Origin: Neurospora tetraspora
Lineage: Eukaryota > Ascomycota > Sordariomycetes > Sordariales > Sordariaceae
Direction: 5' to 3'
Assembly (NCBI RefSeq): GCF_033439725.1
Contig: NW_026944386.1
Location: 1,612,001-1,676,000, forward strand
Length of the DNA: 64,000 nt
Positions 31,214 through 43,300 of this stretch are shown here, piece after piece; the first letter of the stretch is position 1, and the number at the start of each line of letters is the position of its first letter. Position numbers and translations under genes: made by a program. The notes beneath the pieces were generated by a model. It ran no database searches. It was given only the letters and a program-made list of their open reading frames with translations, and had not been told where the DNA came from.

Positions 31214-31769
31214 CCTTATATACCCTTCGAGGGGAATGGGCACAGGAGTCACGAGCCTATGATTTGACAGGGAGCTCACCTTCTGCAAGAGAACCGAGAG
31301 AAGTGCCCTTTCCGTGATCCTTATATAGGTGTGATCTTGTGTTGCCAAACGTTCTGTTTGCGACATCATGAGGAAAGGCTGTCCATTGTTGTCACCCTGG
31401 ACCTTCTCCTCTCTTTGCGGGGTTTTCCTGTTCTTTATGTCAGTCCTTCCTTGTAGGGGAAGTACGTTTAAGTAGAATCCCCAAGAGCTTACCCGTTTGA
31501 TGAGATTTATTATCCGCCGACAGCACCGGCGTTGCTGCCATTGAAACCCCCTTCCAAAGATGGAAGAACGGCCGATCAAGGAGTTATCCGGCAGGTCTCT
31601 TGAGTTCTCGTGTACTGAAATCTGGGTAGAGACACTACAACTCACCCTAAACGCTATTTTCAAGATCAGCCATGAATAACTGTAATTGCTTGCAACCGTA
31701 AACGGGCTAAATGCCTGTCATGGTACATGACTGCCGATGTTTGAAATGATATAGATGCCTTGAAGCGTA
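31214..31769. other. Promoter side of the small gene at 30477-31213
   Basis: Holds two TATATAAGG elements on the minus strand (about 31214-31222 and 31319-31327). A minus frame continuous with the small gene stays open to 31663, but reads as low-quality sequence. Confidence 0.4.
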
Positions 31770-32421
31770 TCAAAGTGCTTCAGTGCTCACTGTTGATGTC
31801 GATACGCCACCGTCATTTTTGGTAAGCCAGTCTCTTTCCTCGATTCGTTTCCTGTGCTCAGTCTTTGGAAGGTTTCTTTTGGTCACATATTTCCTTCCAT
31901 CGTCCATTCCCCAGTCTTTCAGTTGCCGTTTCTTTTCGTCCAGAATGAGCTTGGCCTGAGCTGCCAGGTACCTCGCCACTCTCTTCTCTGCCGCGATCAG
32001 CCTTTGGAAGGGGCAGCGGCGCGGCTCTGATATGACTTGCAGTTGGGAACTTGGCTTGAGACAAATTCGTCGGATGAACGATGGAGGAGAGTGTGTCCGG
32101 AAGATGATGGTGATGGCGTTGTGATAGCAGAAGCAGGAAGCCGTGACGGATAAGATTTAGAAAGTGGTTTTTGTGTGGACTTGATGGTCCGTTTTGTGGC
32201 AGTGTATCCAAGGAGGCATTGCTCTGGTCGTCAGAGGAAGGAACGTTGACGGAATTTTAGTGTCTTCCTTCCCCTCTCGTTCACTGTGCTTTCCTCTTCA
32301 GCATCTCAGCCTCATCTGAAGTGTTGTGAATGGGAGGACCGGGAGTTACTTTCAGACTCACTGGAGGCTTTTGCCAGCTTTGTTCATCGGTTAGACAGAC
32401 TGGGGGTGCTGTCCCTGTCAT
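31770..32421 (-). CDS. Probable multi-exon small gene, splicing unresolved
   Basis: Three stretches on the minus strand read like protein. From an ATG at 32421: MTGTAPPVCLTDEQSWQKPP and on to KRKAQ (46 codons). At about 32232-32060: DTLPQNGPSSPHKN and following. At about 32080-31770, in another frame: CPFQRLIAAEKRVARYLAA, then LILDEKKRQLKDWGM and KRNLPKTEHRKRIEERDW, a strongly helical, charged end. A GTGAGT donor at about 32360 and a GACCAG acceptor at about 32233 would join the first two in phase. I could not find the junction that leads to the last frame. It sits between the Ulp1 gene and the array, on their strand. No family recognised. Confidence 0.4.
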
Positions 32422-32854
32422 AAGCTCCCCTGGTAAACGAAGACGCCATCATCAGACAAAGCACGCATTTCCACTTTACGGGATCACGTAAACGAAACTT
32501 CAGAAGTGTTCTCTATGGTAATGTTATTGGTATTCTCGACAACCACCATGGCCTTGAAGGCGACAGAATAGTCTCTACTTAACCTCAAGCTAACATATGC
32601 TGCACCCCAGACTCGAGAATCAGAAAAACGAACCAACGTTGCCATCGAAAACGCCACATAACTATGCTGAAAGCAACCGTGCGACTCCCGGGTCATTCCT
32701 CAACGTAACCAATGCTGCAATCCCGATTCCGACCAACAAGAAAAACTCAAACAATCCGACTCAACACTGTATAAACGCCATAAGTAAGGTATGCTACATA
32801 ACGCCCCCGTTTTCTCTACCCAACCGTGTCCAAAACAAAGTGCCCCAAATCGAA
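32422..32854. other. 3' flank of the Ulp1 gene
   Basis: A minus frame at 32484-32696 contains MATLVRFSDSRVWGAA and could be coding, but has no start context or splice link to its neighbours. Otherwise nothing. Confidence 0.3.
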
Positions 32855-35800
32855 TCAAAATCCATCCAACGAGAAATCATCCGTGAAACCTCCATTGAGC
32901 AAAATCGCCGCCAACCTCCGCCTCTGCAGCGTGAGCTGCCCTGCAGTATAAGATTTCTTGGGGTTAAGCCCAAGCGCGATGCAAAGAGCATTCGTAATGG
33001 TAAAGACGCCACAATCGTACCCGTTGGTTTGACGTGGAGCTTCGTAGTCAATCGCCGACCATTCTGACGCTACCCATTTATCCTCAAGCGTGACCCTGAC
33101 CCATTCAAGCAATTTCTCTTTGATGTGAACATGGCCAGCGCCCGCTCGCATCGAGTCCAGGTGCGCTACAGTCCGCTTTCCGGGCCGTACAACCGCCAAC
33201 GTCCAATGCAGGCCGTCATTGATTGGAATGAGTATCGTGTCGATGTCAAAAAAGTTATTCTTCCTGACACCTGCACGGCGCATCATGCGCCCGCACTGGC
33301 TCGGCCCAGCACTGACAAGTCGTGGCCAAAAGTACGACGTGAAAGCTGCGCATTTGGGATCGGTGTCTTTGGCCCCTGCCGATTTGTTGACGGCATTAGC
33401 GATATGGGAAATACTGCCAATGATCACGTTGTCATTGAGCCATGCTTGGGGCTCCAACAGCTTTTCGACGAAATCGCGTTTGGTGAGGGGCAGCCCGTCT
33501 ACAATCTTGGCCAGTTCCGCGGAAGGGTTGGCGTGGAGCACACTGGAGACTTTCTTTTCCCAATCGTTGCTCAAGCTTCCAATCAGGGGGCGTTTGGGTA
33601 CGCGCAGACCGGTCCGCGAGGCTTGTTCTGCCTCTTCACGGCGCCTCCTGCTTTCCTGTTCTTGTCGCCGCTTCTCCTCTCGGCGCTTGCGCTCTGCTTC
33701 TCTTTGTCTTTTTTCGGCTTCCCTGTGCCGCTTCTCGATGTCGCGACGAATACCATCTTCCCACTCGTGGGCCAGTTGACGACTGACCTCCAAGTCTTCA
33801 AGCTTTTTTGTGGCAATTGCGAGGTCATCATCAGCCGCTGACTGCTGAACCTGGCTGATTGCTGGAGCTTGCTCCACCGAAAGGTCGGGGTCTTGTTGAG
33901 CTGCTTTAGAGACAGTTCCCTCTGCTGCCATGATCTCCTCTTGCTCGGTCTTTCGGAAAAACCGATCGAGAATTGAATTCTTCTCCCCGTGTGCCCCTTG
34001 AGTAGTCTTTTGGTTTCTTTCAAGTCGGATTCGTTGCAGAATTTGTCTGCGTACCTTGAAGTCGGGCTCCGGCTTTGGGTGTTCCTGAGCGCTGGCCTGA
34101 AAATTTTCCAGCATTTCTTGCCGGAGCTCACTGAGGAAAGGACCATATTTGGCCTCGTGAACTCGGAGTCCCATTTCCACGTCATCCCTTTCGACCTCTT
34201 TTTCTGTCCATCTGGTCATATCCGAGACGGTAAAGCTTCTGCCTTTGTCAACCTTTGCGAAATGATGACGGTTTCTGGCTGTTTGTCCTGCGTTCCGGCT
34301 CGCATTGTTTTCGTGGTCATTTACAGAGTTTTCGGTGGGATGGTGCCACTGCACATTGATGGCATCTTTCAAGGTCATCACTTGGACAGATATTTCTTTA
34401 GGCGGCGCGTAGCTCGCCACGGGCGCAACAAAGTCGAGTCTTCTGTTTCTATCGGGGGTGGCGACATACTTTGGCGATTCAGGAGTCGGCCATTCTTTGG
34501 GCTTTTTGAGGATGCCTTTGGGTTCCAGTATAGGTCGAAACTCCTTGGCATTGATTGGTGTAGGTTCCGTGTCATGTTGATCTGTTGAGGGATATTTAAA
34601 TTCCCACGCATGCGCAAAACTGAGATCGTTTATAGGAACTTCGAAGAAAGCGGAGTCCGGTCCGGTGGGGAAACTTCCGGGAATTGATGATGACTCGTTT
34701 GCCGTTGGCTTAACATAGCTTGGGATTATTTCTCGCTTGTGGATGGCATTGGCATCCACGAAGACCTTTGATAAAGCTTCTTCGAAACCCTCCATCCCGT
34801 GCATGTGGTTTCGCAGCACCCAAGAGATAAACTCCGCCGCCACTCTGGCCTTCTCGTGCAATGTCCTTGTGTGCTTTTCCGGCTTGGTGTCTTCCCCATA
34901 AGCTATTGATCGCGGTGGCTTCGGACACAATGCTTTGTACGCATCAAGGTTATGCTGGGTGTAAATTTCTTGCATCAGCTCGTAGGCCGTGGCGGCGCCA
35001 TCGAGGTACAACTCCCGTGTATAGTGGTATTTCGATTCCTGTTTTTTTGTGCTGTCGGTAGGAAGCACAGGCCCAATACTTGGAGTGTCGGTCATTAATT
35101 TGTGAATTGCAATGTTGAGCTCGAGGTCCTCTCCTTGGTTGGGGTCGAAACTCCTCCTGAGGTCTTCGAGGGAGGGGCTGCATGTGACCTTGGAACGGCT
35201 AATCAAATCTATGCGATGGTAAAAGACCTCGGCGATGTGGTCGAGCGCATCTCGTCCGATGTAGGAGGTTGCGTTGTCGGCCCAGGAAAAACCCGGGAGC
35301 TCGTTAGAGTATGCATCGGTTGAAGGCGTGCAGTGTCGTTTCAATCTCTTGACTGACACAGTGCCGTTGGCATCGTCAACCTTTCGTGTGTCAACGATGT
35401 CGTAATGGGTTTCGCCCTGGAAGAAGCCGGAGATGAAATTCCGGACAACGGTAAATGGTGTGGCCATCGTGATTAGGGCCTGGCTAGCGAGGGCGAAAGG
35501 GTTCATCCAGGAGCTTTCCATGGGCGATTCGGACGATGGCGATGGCGCGAGCTCTGGCGTCTGTGGATGAGGAAACTGGTCAGCGTCTCTGCTCGTCTCT
35601 CGCGTGTCCTTGATTGGAGCAGGGGAAAACTTACACTATCGTCAACTGCTGCAGGCAGGACCCTTTCCACAGCCTTGTGGTCGATGTTCTCGGAGATGAG
35701 CTCAAGCTCGCCAGCCTCCGCAACGCGCTTTCCGTTGTTGTTAAGACGGGGCTCGTGGTGCCGGCTGAGTAGCTCTTGGTAGACTGGCCAGTAGTTGTGT

Positions 35801-36147
35801 GAATCGCGGCACTCGCAATGCCAATGAGGATCAGCGGGTTGTTGAAGAACGGATAGCTTCGACGTGTCGTCGGTGATGTAGAACCGAATGTGCCCCGTGC
35901 CGGCGACAAGAGCCTCCTCTGGTGAAGTGTAGATTGTTGGGACAGGGCAGGGGCAATCGCGCATGAAATGTTGGTTGCCGATTGCGATGTACAGTTCGTG
36001 GGCGAACCGGACGCCTTCCTGTTTCCGTCGTGCGTAGAAGCTTGGTGTTTCTAGCGGAAGTGAAGGTGATATGGGAGTGGCGATATTGTGGAAAGTGTTG
36101 AAGGAAGTGTGACCGCGAGAGCGGCGTTGCAAGCGTAATCTGACCAT
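32855..36147 (-). CDS. Ulp1-type SUMO protease (C48 peptidase) with a novel N-terminal exon domain
   Basis: Exon 1 (36147-35635) and exon 2 (35560-32855) join in phase 0 (GTAAGT donor, CCACAG acceptor) to give 1,072 residues. The C-terminal 230 residues are a Ulp1 cysteine protease that matures SUMO and removes it from targets. The catalytic residues are all present: His956 in LHWTLAVV, Asp973 in HLDSM, Gln1015 and Cys1021 in PRQTNGYDCGVF; a WLNDNVI phrase precedes them. A charged coiled-coil-like run (EKRHREAEKRQREAERKRRE, about 605-650) lies in the middle. Exon 1 encodes a separate domain of about 95 residues (MVRLRLQRRSRGHTSF to RFYITDDTSKLS), not part of known Ulp1 proteins as I remember them, and duplicated five times at 28760-30538. 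A second possible start is the Met at 35521, which would leave exon 1 as leader or a separate gene. Confidence 0.85.
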
Positions 36148-37422
36148 CTTGTCAGCGATGCAGTTCTGTGTTGTTGTTTGGTGGAAGGAGGAGAGAAGGC
36201 AAAGGGAACTTGCGAATTACCTACCAGCCCAGGTTTCGGGACCGAACCTGCTCCTGCTGCCCGTACAATTAATTCGATTCGCGTCGAGGCAGCGCGCGCG
36301 CGTCCTCTGGGCGTGTCTGGCTGTTGTAAAGGAAGGAGCGACCAGCTCTAGGGTGGGGCAGTAGCACCTATATCGTCACTGAAGGAAGGCGCGGTGGCCC
36401 GGTGTGGGTCCACTGTTCCTTCCCTTATCCAGCGCTGAAATACCAGCAAAACAGTGTCGCTATGGGGGGTGCCAGTCGGGACGGCGCATGGACGCTGGGG
36501 AACGAGCAAATGTGATGATATCGCCAAATATGCGATGCAGCTGGAAAAGAGATGCTTTGGTGTTGAGGCTTGCTGTGTGAGTGGAACAAGACATTCCCGG
36601 TCGCACTCCATTCCCGCCGCAACGCTGCAAGAAGCTCGACTGTTGATTGGTGGTTGGCTCGCGCTGCGATTGGTTCTTATGGCCTGACATACTGCTACCC
36701 ACTCCCCGTGCTCCCGCCAGTTGGGGTTTAGCGCCATCAGTCATCAGTGTCGGGTCCGCTGCCGGCCACCCATGCATGTGCTGGCATCCTCTCTTCCGTC
36801 ATCGCGCCTACGCAATTGGTCCATTTCGCAATTCGCGATGGCCGGTGCACGGGCCATATCAATCACGAAACCAGCTCTGGATGTTTGACAACATTGTTCG
36901 TAAAGTCGATGACAGCTATTCAAAGTAAACATGGTTGCTTAAAATTGACTACACAGCGGACTTCGCAAAGGGCCGCCATGTGCTGCATCAACTCGAGTCC
37001 GTCTTCATACACACAGCGAACAATCTAGGAAGCATGTGTCTTAAGCCCTCAATCCTCTTTCTATAGTTCCTCTATAATGTCAAGCAGTTCGCCAACGACA
37101 AATGAAAGAACCCGTGCAACATAGATCCCGCCTAAAGAATATTGAAAAGGCTGCGAAACGACCAAGGTGACATTGCGAACTTTTCCGGTAGCCACATCCC
37201 AACCCAGCGGCCAAACGTCTAAATGCTCAACAAGGACCGGAAATCTTTCTGCAAGGGGATGCTTGCAATGCCAAACACATCCCTCGCTTGTTTTGTTCAT
37301 TGGCGAGTTGGCCGGGCAACCGAGTCGACCCACAAGGTGGTCCCCGTGTTGCCGACCTCACACCCATTATCCCCAAACTCCTCCTCCATCATTATACGTT
37401 CCCAAACGCTTCAGAATCGCGT
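36148..37422. other. Ulp1 promoter and 3' flank of the phosphate carrier
   Basis: 36148-36210 is the leader segment that is repeated in the array (leaders of copies B, D and F). A GCGCGCGCG run lies at about 36294-36302. Overlapping minus frames at 36348-36777 have no recognisable content. Confidence 0.45.
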
Positions 37423-38627
37423 TTACTTGGCGAGCTCGATCCCTTGAGCACAGCCAAGAGTCTTCTTAACGTCGCCATAGATAGCGAACTGGAAGGCAGT
37501 AAGGGTGCCGACCATGAAGAGACGGGCACCGATACCGGTGTAAGAGCCCTTAAGGCCGAGCTCCTTGGCAATCTTGACGAGACGAGAGGTGGTGGACTCG
37601 CCGGGAGCACCGGGGGTCTGAGGGTAAAGCGCGTTAGCATAGTCAGGCTAGGTATAGGATTGTCTGGGATAGTTACCTTGTTGATCTTGGAGAGCATGGT
37701 ATCGGCGGGCTGGGAGACGATGGCAGCGGCGAAACCGGCAATGAGACCGGAGCCAAGGTTGACGGCGGTCTGGGCACCGTCGGACATGTCCTTCTTGGGG
37801 TAGACGTTGTAGATGGCCTCGGCGACCTTCTCGTAGACGACGAACTTGGACATGGTGTAAGGGATCCTAGAACAGCATGGTTAGATGCATGACATCACAA
37901 CTGGAACAACAGAGACAACAGGGCGACTTACTGCTTGAAGAGAATGGGTCCGAAGCCGGCGTAGAAAGCGCCGACACCCTCGTTCTTCAGCATCTTGCCG
38001 AAGCCGCTGATGAGGCCGCTGGCATAGGTGGGCTGGGAGACGAGACGGATACGGGTGGCCTCGAGGGGGCAGAGGGCAATGTCGGCGAAGAACTCGGCAG
38101 CGGCGGAGGAAGCGAGGTAGACGGCAGTGCGGTTGTTGGTGGCGTTCTCAAGGCCGATCAAGTTGATGCTTTGCTGCTTGAAGAACTCGTAACCACCGAA
38201 CTTGAAGGCACCCTGGAGGAAGTAACCAGCGAAGGTAGGGCCGGCACCGGTAAGGAGGGCACCGGCACCCTCGCTCTGGATGACCTTCTTGAAGCCGCCG
38301 ATCATGCCATTGTTGTAGGTGACAGGGTCGAGCTGAATGCGAGTCTTGACGCTGTTGTTATGCAGACATGTCAGCAACGGTTCGTGATATCTACGGGACA
38401 AGGGCACTGGGCTGCGGGATCCAATGCGCCCAATGCCATGACGGTGGACAGGCTGAAGGCGGGACAACATACACATCGACGGGGGTGAGGGCACCGTGGG
38501 TGACGGAGCAGCAGATGGCACCAGCAAGAGCGAATCTGGAATAGAGGCTGGCAGCGCTCATCTGGGGAGCAGCAGCAGCCTTAGCCTTCTCGACGACAGC
38601 GTCGACCTTGGGGGTAGAGCTGGCCAT
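37423..38627 (-). CDS. Mitochondrial phosphate carrier (MIR1 / PiC ortholog)
   Basis: Four exons (38627-38473, 38351-37932, 37866-37677, 37617-37423) give 319 residues, the normal length. The protein imports phosphate with a proton across the inner mitochondrial membrane for ATP synthesis. The three carrier repeats show their signatures: PVDVVKTR (across intron 1), PLEATRIR and [25 protein letters not shown] and the [19 protein letters not shown] block are typical of phosphate carriers. The N-terminus ([19 protein letters not shown]) is short and there is no long cleaved presequence. Codons end strongly in C, as expected for a highly expressed gene. The last intron starts with GTAACT. A 150-nt copy of exon 3 lies inverted at 39773-39922. 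Confidence 0.94.
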
Positions 38628-39772
38628 TTTGGATATCTGGGTTTGGACGACAAACAAAGACTGAGTGGAGATGGGTTGACGGGGAGGAAAGAGGGCAAAA
38701 AGAGCAATCGGGCGGGAAAGTCGTTCGCGACGGAGGTTGGCGATTGAGCCTTTTTGGAGAGTGGAGGTGGACACGGAGGCACGGGAGGGTGGAAAGGCCG
38801 GCGCTGCGGAAAAACAATCAGAGACGCCAGCAGAAAAAAATTGGTCCGGTAATTCCCGGGTCAGGTATTGGCCAAGTACCAATCCGCAGCGGCCTTTGTA
38901 CCCCTCTATCCCCGGCCCTGGCCTTTCAGGTGCTCCATAGCGCCCGCCAGCCAGGGTAACAGGGCCGAAAGTGTTTGGGAGGGACCCACGAGACGTCACC
39001 GCGCACACGATTTTACACTAGCGCGACTTCGGAGTTAAGGACGAAAAGGCACAATCCATGACATCCCGTCCACCGGGTACATACGCCGTCCAGGTGCGGT
39101 GAACCTGTGAAAAGGTCACAAAAGTGCGTGAGAAGGGATTGATGATAGAAGAGTACAAAAGCGAGAACCTTGACTCTACAGCTTACTGTATCGAGTGCAA
39201 TTTGGGCTGATGGTTGCTTATCGTGAAGTGTTTGTGACATGACAGACACCGTAATTTATGCAGCCGATACAGGGAACCTTGTCCGCACTCAGCCAAGCGC
39301 ATAGAGGTTAAAAAGAAATCGAGGAAAGAGCAAGACCTCGCTCAACCACAAAACAGGCAGTCACAACCTCCAGCTAGAAGAAACTTTTGAGCGAAGACCA
39401 GATGGCTTCTGTGTCTTGCCGTCCACCAATGTCTACATCTTGACTCCCAATTTGACACTCCGATATCCCCAACACAACATCGCATCTTGACCCGGACACC
39501 ACACAACACATCCATTCCCTTCTTGGCGCGAACGATGACCCTCCTCCCGTTGCTGCACTGCTGAAGGGGTCAGCCTGTCAGCGTTGTCCCTTTGTGCATG
39601 TGCCTTGACTGTCTGGCTGACTTGCTGTCGTGGGATTGGCTGCGCGGAATAAAGATCTACGAACCGAACAGCCTTCAATGCCAGGGCAGCCTGGAGTACA
39701 AAGGCTGTTAAAACATTGAACAAGGCTGGAGGACTCGGGGAAGGCTATGTCATCCAAGCCCTTCCGCAAGGC
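38628..39772. other. Promoter of the phosphate carrier, with flank of the duplicated exon
   Basis: A pyrimidine/purine-rich leader lies next to the carrier start. No independent gene is supported; overlapping frames at 38391-38940 are shadows of the leader. The sequence before 39773 does not match the carrier. Confidence 0.4.
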
Positions 39773-39922
39773 TACGAGAAGGTCGCCGAGGCTGTCTACA
39801 ACGTCTACCCCAAGAAGGACATGTCCGACTCTGCCCAGACCGCCGTTAACCTTGGCTCCGGTCTCATTGCCTGTTTCGCCGCTGCCATCGTCTCCCAGCC
39901 CGCCGATACCATGCTCTCCAAG
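39773..39922 (+). pseudogene. Inverted partial copy of phosphate carrier exon 3
   Basis: 150 nt encoding [20 protein letters not shown] through PADTMLSK match exon 3 of the carrier at all but 6 positions (96%), on the opposite strand and 1.1 kb upstream of the carrier start. Homology begins and ends inside the exon, a few bases short of the intron at its end, so it does not tell a DNA copy from an RNA-derived one. The frame is open and ends with TAG six bases later. It has no start, promoter or other exons of its own. At 150 nt it is below the length usually needed to trigger RIP, which would explain why it stayed so similar. Confidence 0.88.
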
Positions 39923-39928
39923 ACCTAG

Positions 39929-40355
39929 CCATTTTCCAGGAATATATACCGACCCTACCACTCGCTGAACTGGGTTTGAGAATTCGAGCATCGTCCTTAT
40001 GTATCCTCTCCGGGTCCCTCTACCACCCCATCTCAACACCATCAGTAGCAAATAGCACCATACTAACAGGGGGGGTAGTAGGCCTGCTAGGTTGTTTCCG
40101 CTGGCTGGTTTATAGTTCCTCGAATATGCAGGCCATGGTCACTTACACGCGGATGACGGGTATATAGGCTGGTGTATCAGATTGTATCACACCACAGTCA
40201 TGGGGACGTATTCCAACATTTGGGTTTTCTCCGAGTACTGGCAATGCGAACGTATTTACGGTATTATACCATCGACGTATTGCGACACCAGGCCAATGGT
40301 TAAACCCAAGGCATCCGAGGGCTTACATCGCCAAAAACAACTGACGACTCTTCCG
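39929..40355. other. Intergenic
   Basis: The 3' flank of PPM2, with a GGGGGGTAGTAGG stretch near 40070. No gene seen. Confidence 0.4.
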
Positions 40356-43300
40356 CTACTGGGCTCCCTTTGCTTTCCTCCGGAGCTCGTCTGCAAGTCT
40401 CAACAGATAAAACTCTCTCGCCTCAGCCGGCAGCTTCTGGAAGCTGTTTGCAATACGGGTCACATCCATACGGCCTTTCTCGTACGCCGCCAGGTCTCTG
40501 TTCCCATACACATCTTTCCCAGCTGCATAGCAACCGCCTTTGAGATCGCGGAAGAAGACGTTAACCGCAATACTGCTATCCGAAGTAGGAGTCGCCGTGT
40601 GCAGCCAGAGCGGGGGCAAGAACAGGACGTCTCCTGGAGTCACGACAGCTTCGTGAGGATGCGTCACTTGAGCCAAGTATCTCGAGTCACTCGACTCCCC
40701 AAAGAGAGTTGAAAAGACGTCGATACTGGAACTCGATGCCCCAGGAGCAAAGCTGAGATGCTCAACATCGGACGGCGGGAAGAGAATCATGCGCTTCGAG
40801 CCGCCGATTTGGCAGTACACATTGGCCATGACCTGGTCGAGTGTCAGAAGGAATACCAATATACGACAGACGGATGAGAGGACTTACATCGTAATGCAAC
40901 CACATATTGACCGGCCCAGATACTCGCAGAACCGAGCTGAACAGTCTCTCGTCTACCAGGGCCAGCTCAGGCGGCAACACAAAATCAGTAGCCAACAAGG
41001 GAAAGTCGTCACTCAGAACGGCTGGCTTTTCCGTCGGCTTGTCGGTCGACAGTGCCCTCAGGTATAGCCGGTCCCCTTTCCCGACCCGCTTCATGAAGTC
41101 GCCAAACTCGGTCGTCACATAGCGAAAGTTCTTTGTGGTGAAATCCATTGCAGGTGTCGTGGACTCGTGGATCACGATCTACGTAAGAGCTCTCCGTCAG
41201 TTATGGGACATCCTCGAGGTAGTTATGGTCACCATTTGCTTTCCGATGCTCAACTTACCTTGCGGTCCGTTCCAACCTTCTCCGCTACGTACTCGCCCTC
41301 TCTCCACTTTGACACACAGTCACCCAGGTTTAGGCCCTCCAGAACCACCGGACGACCCTCACGTACGATCCTGGCAAAGTCTTCAGCATTTTCCAACTTG
41401 ACCCGGGGAATGGGTTGAGTGCGGACGCTTACGCTGCCATTGACGTTCCCCTCAGCACCGTCGGGTGCCTGACTTCGAAGAGGGAGACTCCTTGGCTCAC
41501 CGGGGATGATGTCGACTGTCTTCTCATGCGTCCACCCAAGTGCTGCCACGTGCGAACTTCCATTTCCCATCACAGCGGGTAGGGGTAGTTCTAGAGTCGA
41601 GATTCCCTTGTTCCAGAAGGTTCCCATGGAGAAGCATGTTGCTCCGCCGCCCATGATCACCAAGTGGCGATCGTTCGGCGTGACAACAGGAGAAGTTCCA
41701 ACCAACAGCAAAGGGCCTGGGTGGGATGGTGTCTCAGCATTTGCGGCCTCGGGAACAAGCCGTTGTGTGATTGTGAGCTCTCCGGCGCCATTGAGTGAGC
41801 ACAGCAGGATCTCGTCTTCCAGATCCAAAAGGTGGTCCTTAATAACACCACCAAGAACCAAGAAGTCGGTCTGACTCTGGGGCAGACAAGAAGCGCCGAA
41901 CCTCGTAAGAAGTTGACGTGAGAGTGCCTCTTCAGGGCCGCCAGCACTAGATTTCACTTGTAGGGGAACAAACCTGACGACTGGCTTGCTGCTGTCAGAT
42001 ACGTCCAGGTTCCATGCGAGAAGCTGATCAGCAATGAGGCCATCATCGCTCAAGCCGCCAGCAAAGACCCCAGAGAAGGTGTCTTGCTCTTGACGGAGAC
42101 AAGTGAGCGTAGCACCATACACAGACGTCGGCTTGACATCCCCGGCGATCTCGCATCTAATCCAGCCGAGCTTGGGCTCATAAAGAAGCCAATCAGGGAA
42201 TATATCGGCGACTCCCCTTCCACCAGCGAGCAGCGCCATATCTGTGTTCCCCAGTCTCGCCACAGAATGCCTGTAGAGCGGAATCGGGAGATCATGGGTG
42301 CGTTTCCATGCCCATTCGCCCTCGTTGCCGTTACTCTTCTCCAGCAGCCAGCAATCCTTGAGGGGCGTGGATGGTGACGCCCGTCCTCCGACAAGAAGCT
42401 GAGCGTTACCGAGATCCGTCAACGAGTGACACATCCTCGTTGACGGGCCGCCCTCACGGAAAGTGAACGGCACAGCCGTCTTTCCTTCCTCAGTACCGTC
42501 AGCTTCAGCAGCCCCTCCCTCTCTCTTCCCGTAAACATCGCAATTCTGCAACCGGCTCTTCGTCCCCAACCCCATCACATTCAGCAACTTCACCTCCTCC
42601 CCACCCCCCTCTTTCTTCTCAGAACTCGAAGAAGAAGGCAACACTGCCCCAGCCGCAAACCTCCTCTGTCCCCTCTGCCCCGGGACATCATCCCACCCCA
42701 CTTTGACCTTCTCAACCGGCACCCCCAACTCCCTTCCGTTCGGGATCCCCCTCTCTTCCTTAGTCTGTCCCTCCCTAGCCACCGTCCTAGCCCTCACCAC
42801 GCAGTAATGGCTCGCAAAAAGCGCAAACTCCTCCCACTCATCAAACGGCTCCACCTCCTCCAGCCTGCGTCTCTCAGCCGCATTGACAAACGTGTCCTCC
42901 GCGTCCGCCCACGCCTCCCACAGCGTCCAGACGCGCACATCTCCGCCGTTACCCCAGCCTCTAGAGCGGAACCGCTCCACCTGTGACGCAACGGTCGGGT
43001 ACACGTCCACGCTCTTAATGGGCGTGTTGAGTTTATGGAAATGGGACAGCATCGTGGAAGCAAAGGGGTGAGTCGGTCCCGAAGGGAGTAATTGCTCGAG
43101 CAGGACAAACTCAGAGTCGCCTAGCGATGAAGCCCACTCTATCACGGCGTCGGCTCCCGGTGTTTCCATGTAGGTGATGGAGACCTCGGCGACGAAGAGG
43201 AAGGTGCAGGAGGAGAGGTCGCCGCCGACAGCTTTGGTGAGGGCGGCTTGCAGGGTGGAGAGATCGCGAAGGTCGCAGCCTATTTGGACGTATTGGTCGC

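Noticed and set aside
31214-31663. Extension of the small gene's frame to 305 codons
   Set aside because: The upstream part begins at a non-ATG codon in the long frame, reads as poor protein and contains two TATA-like elements that fit a promoter better.
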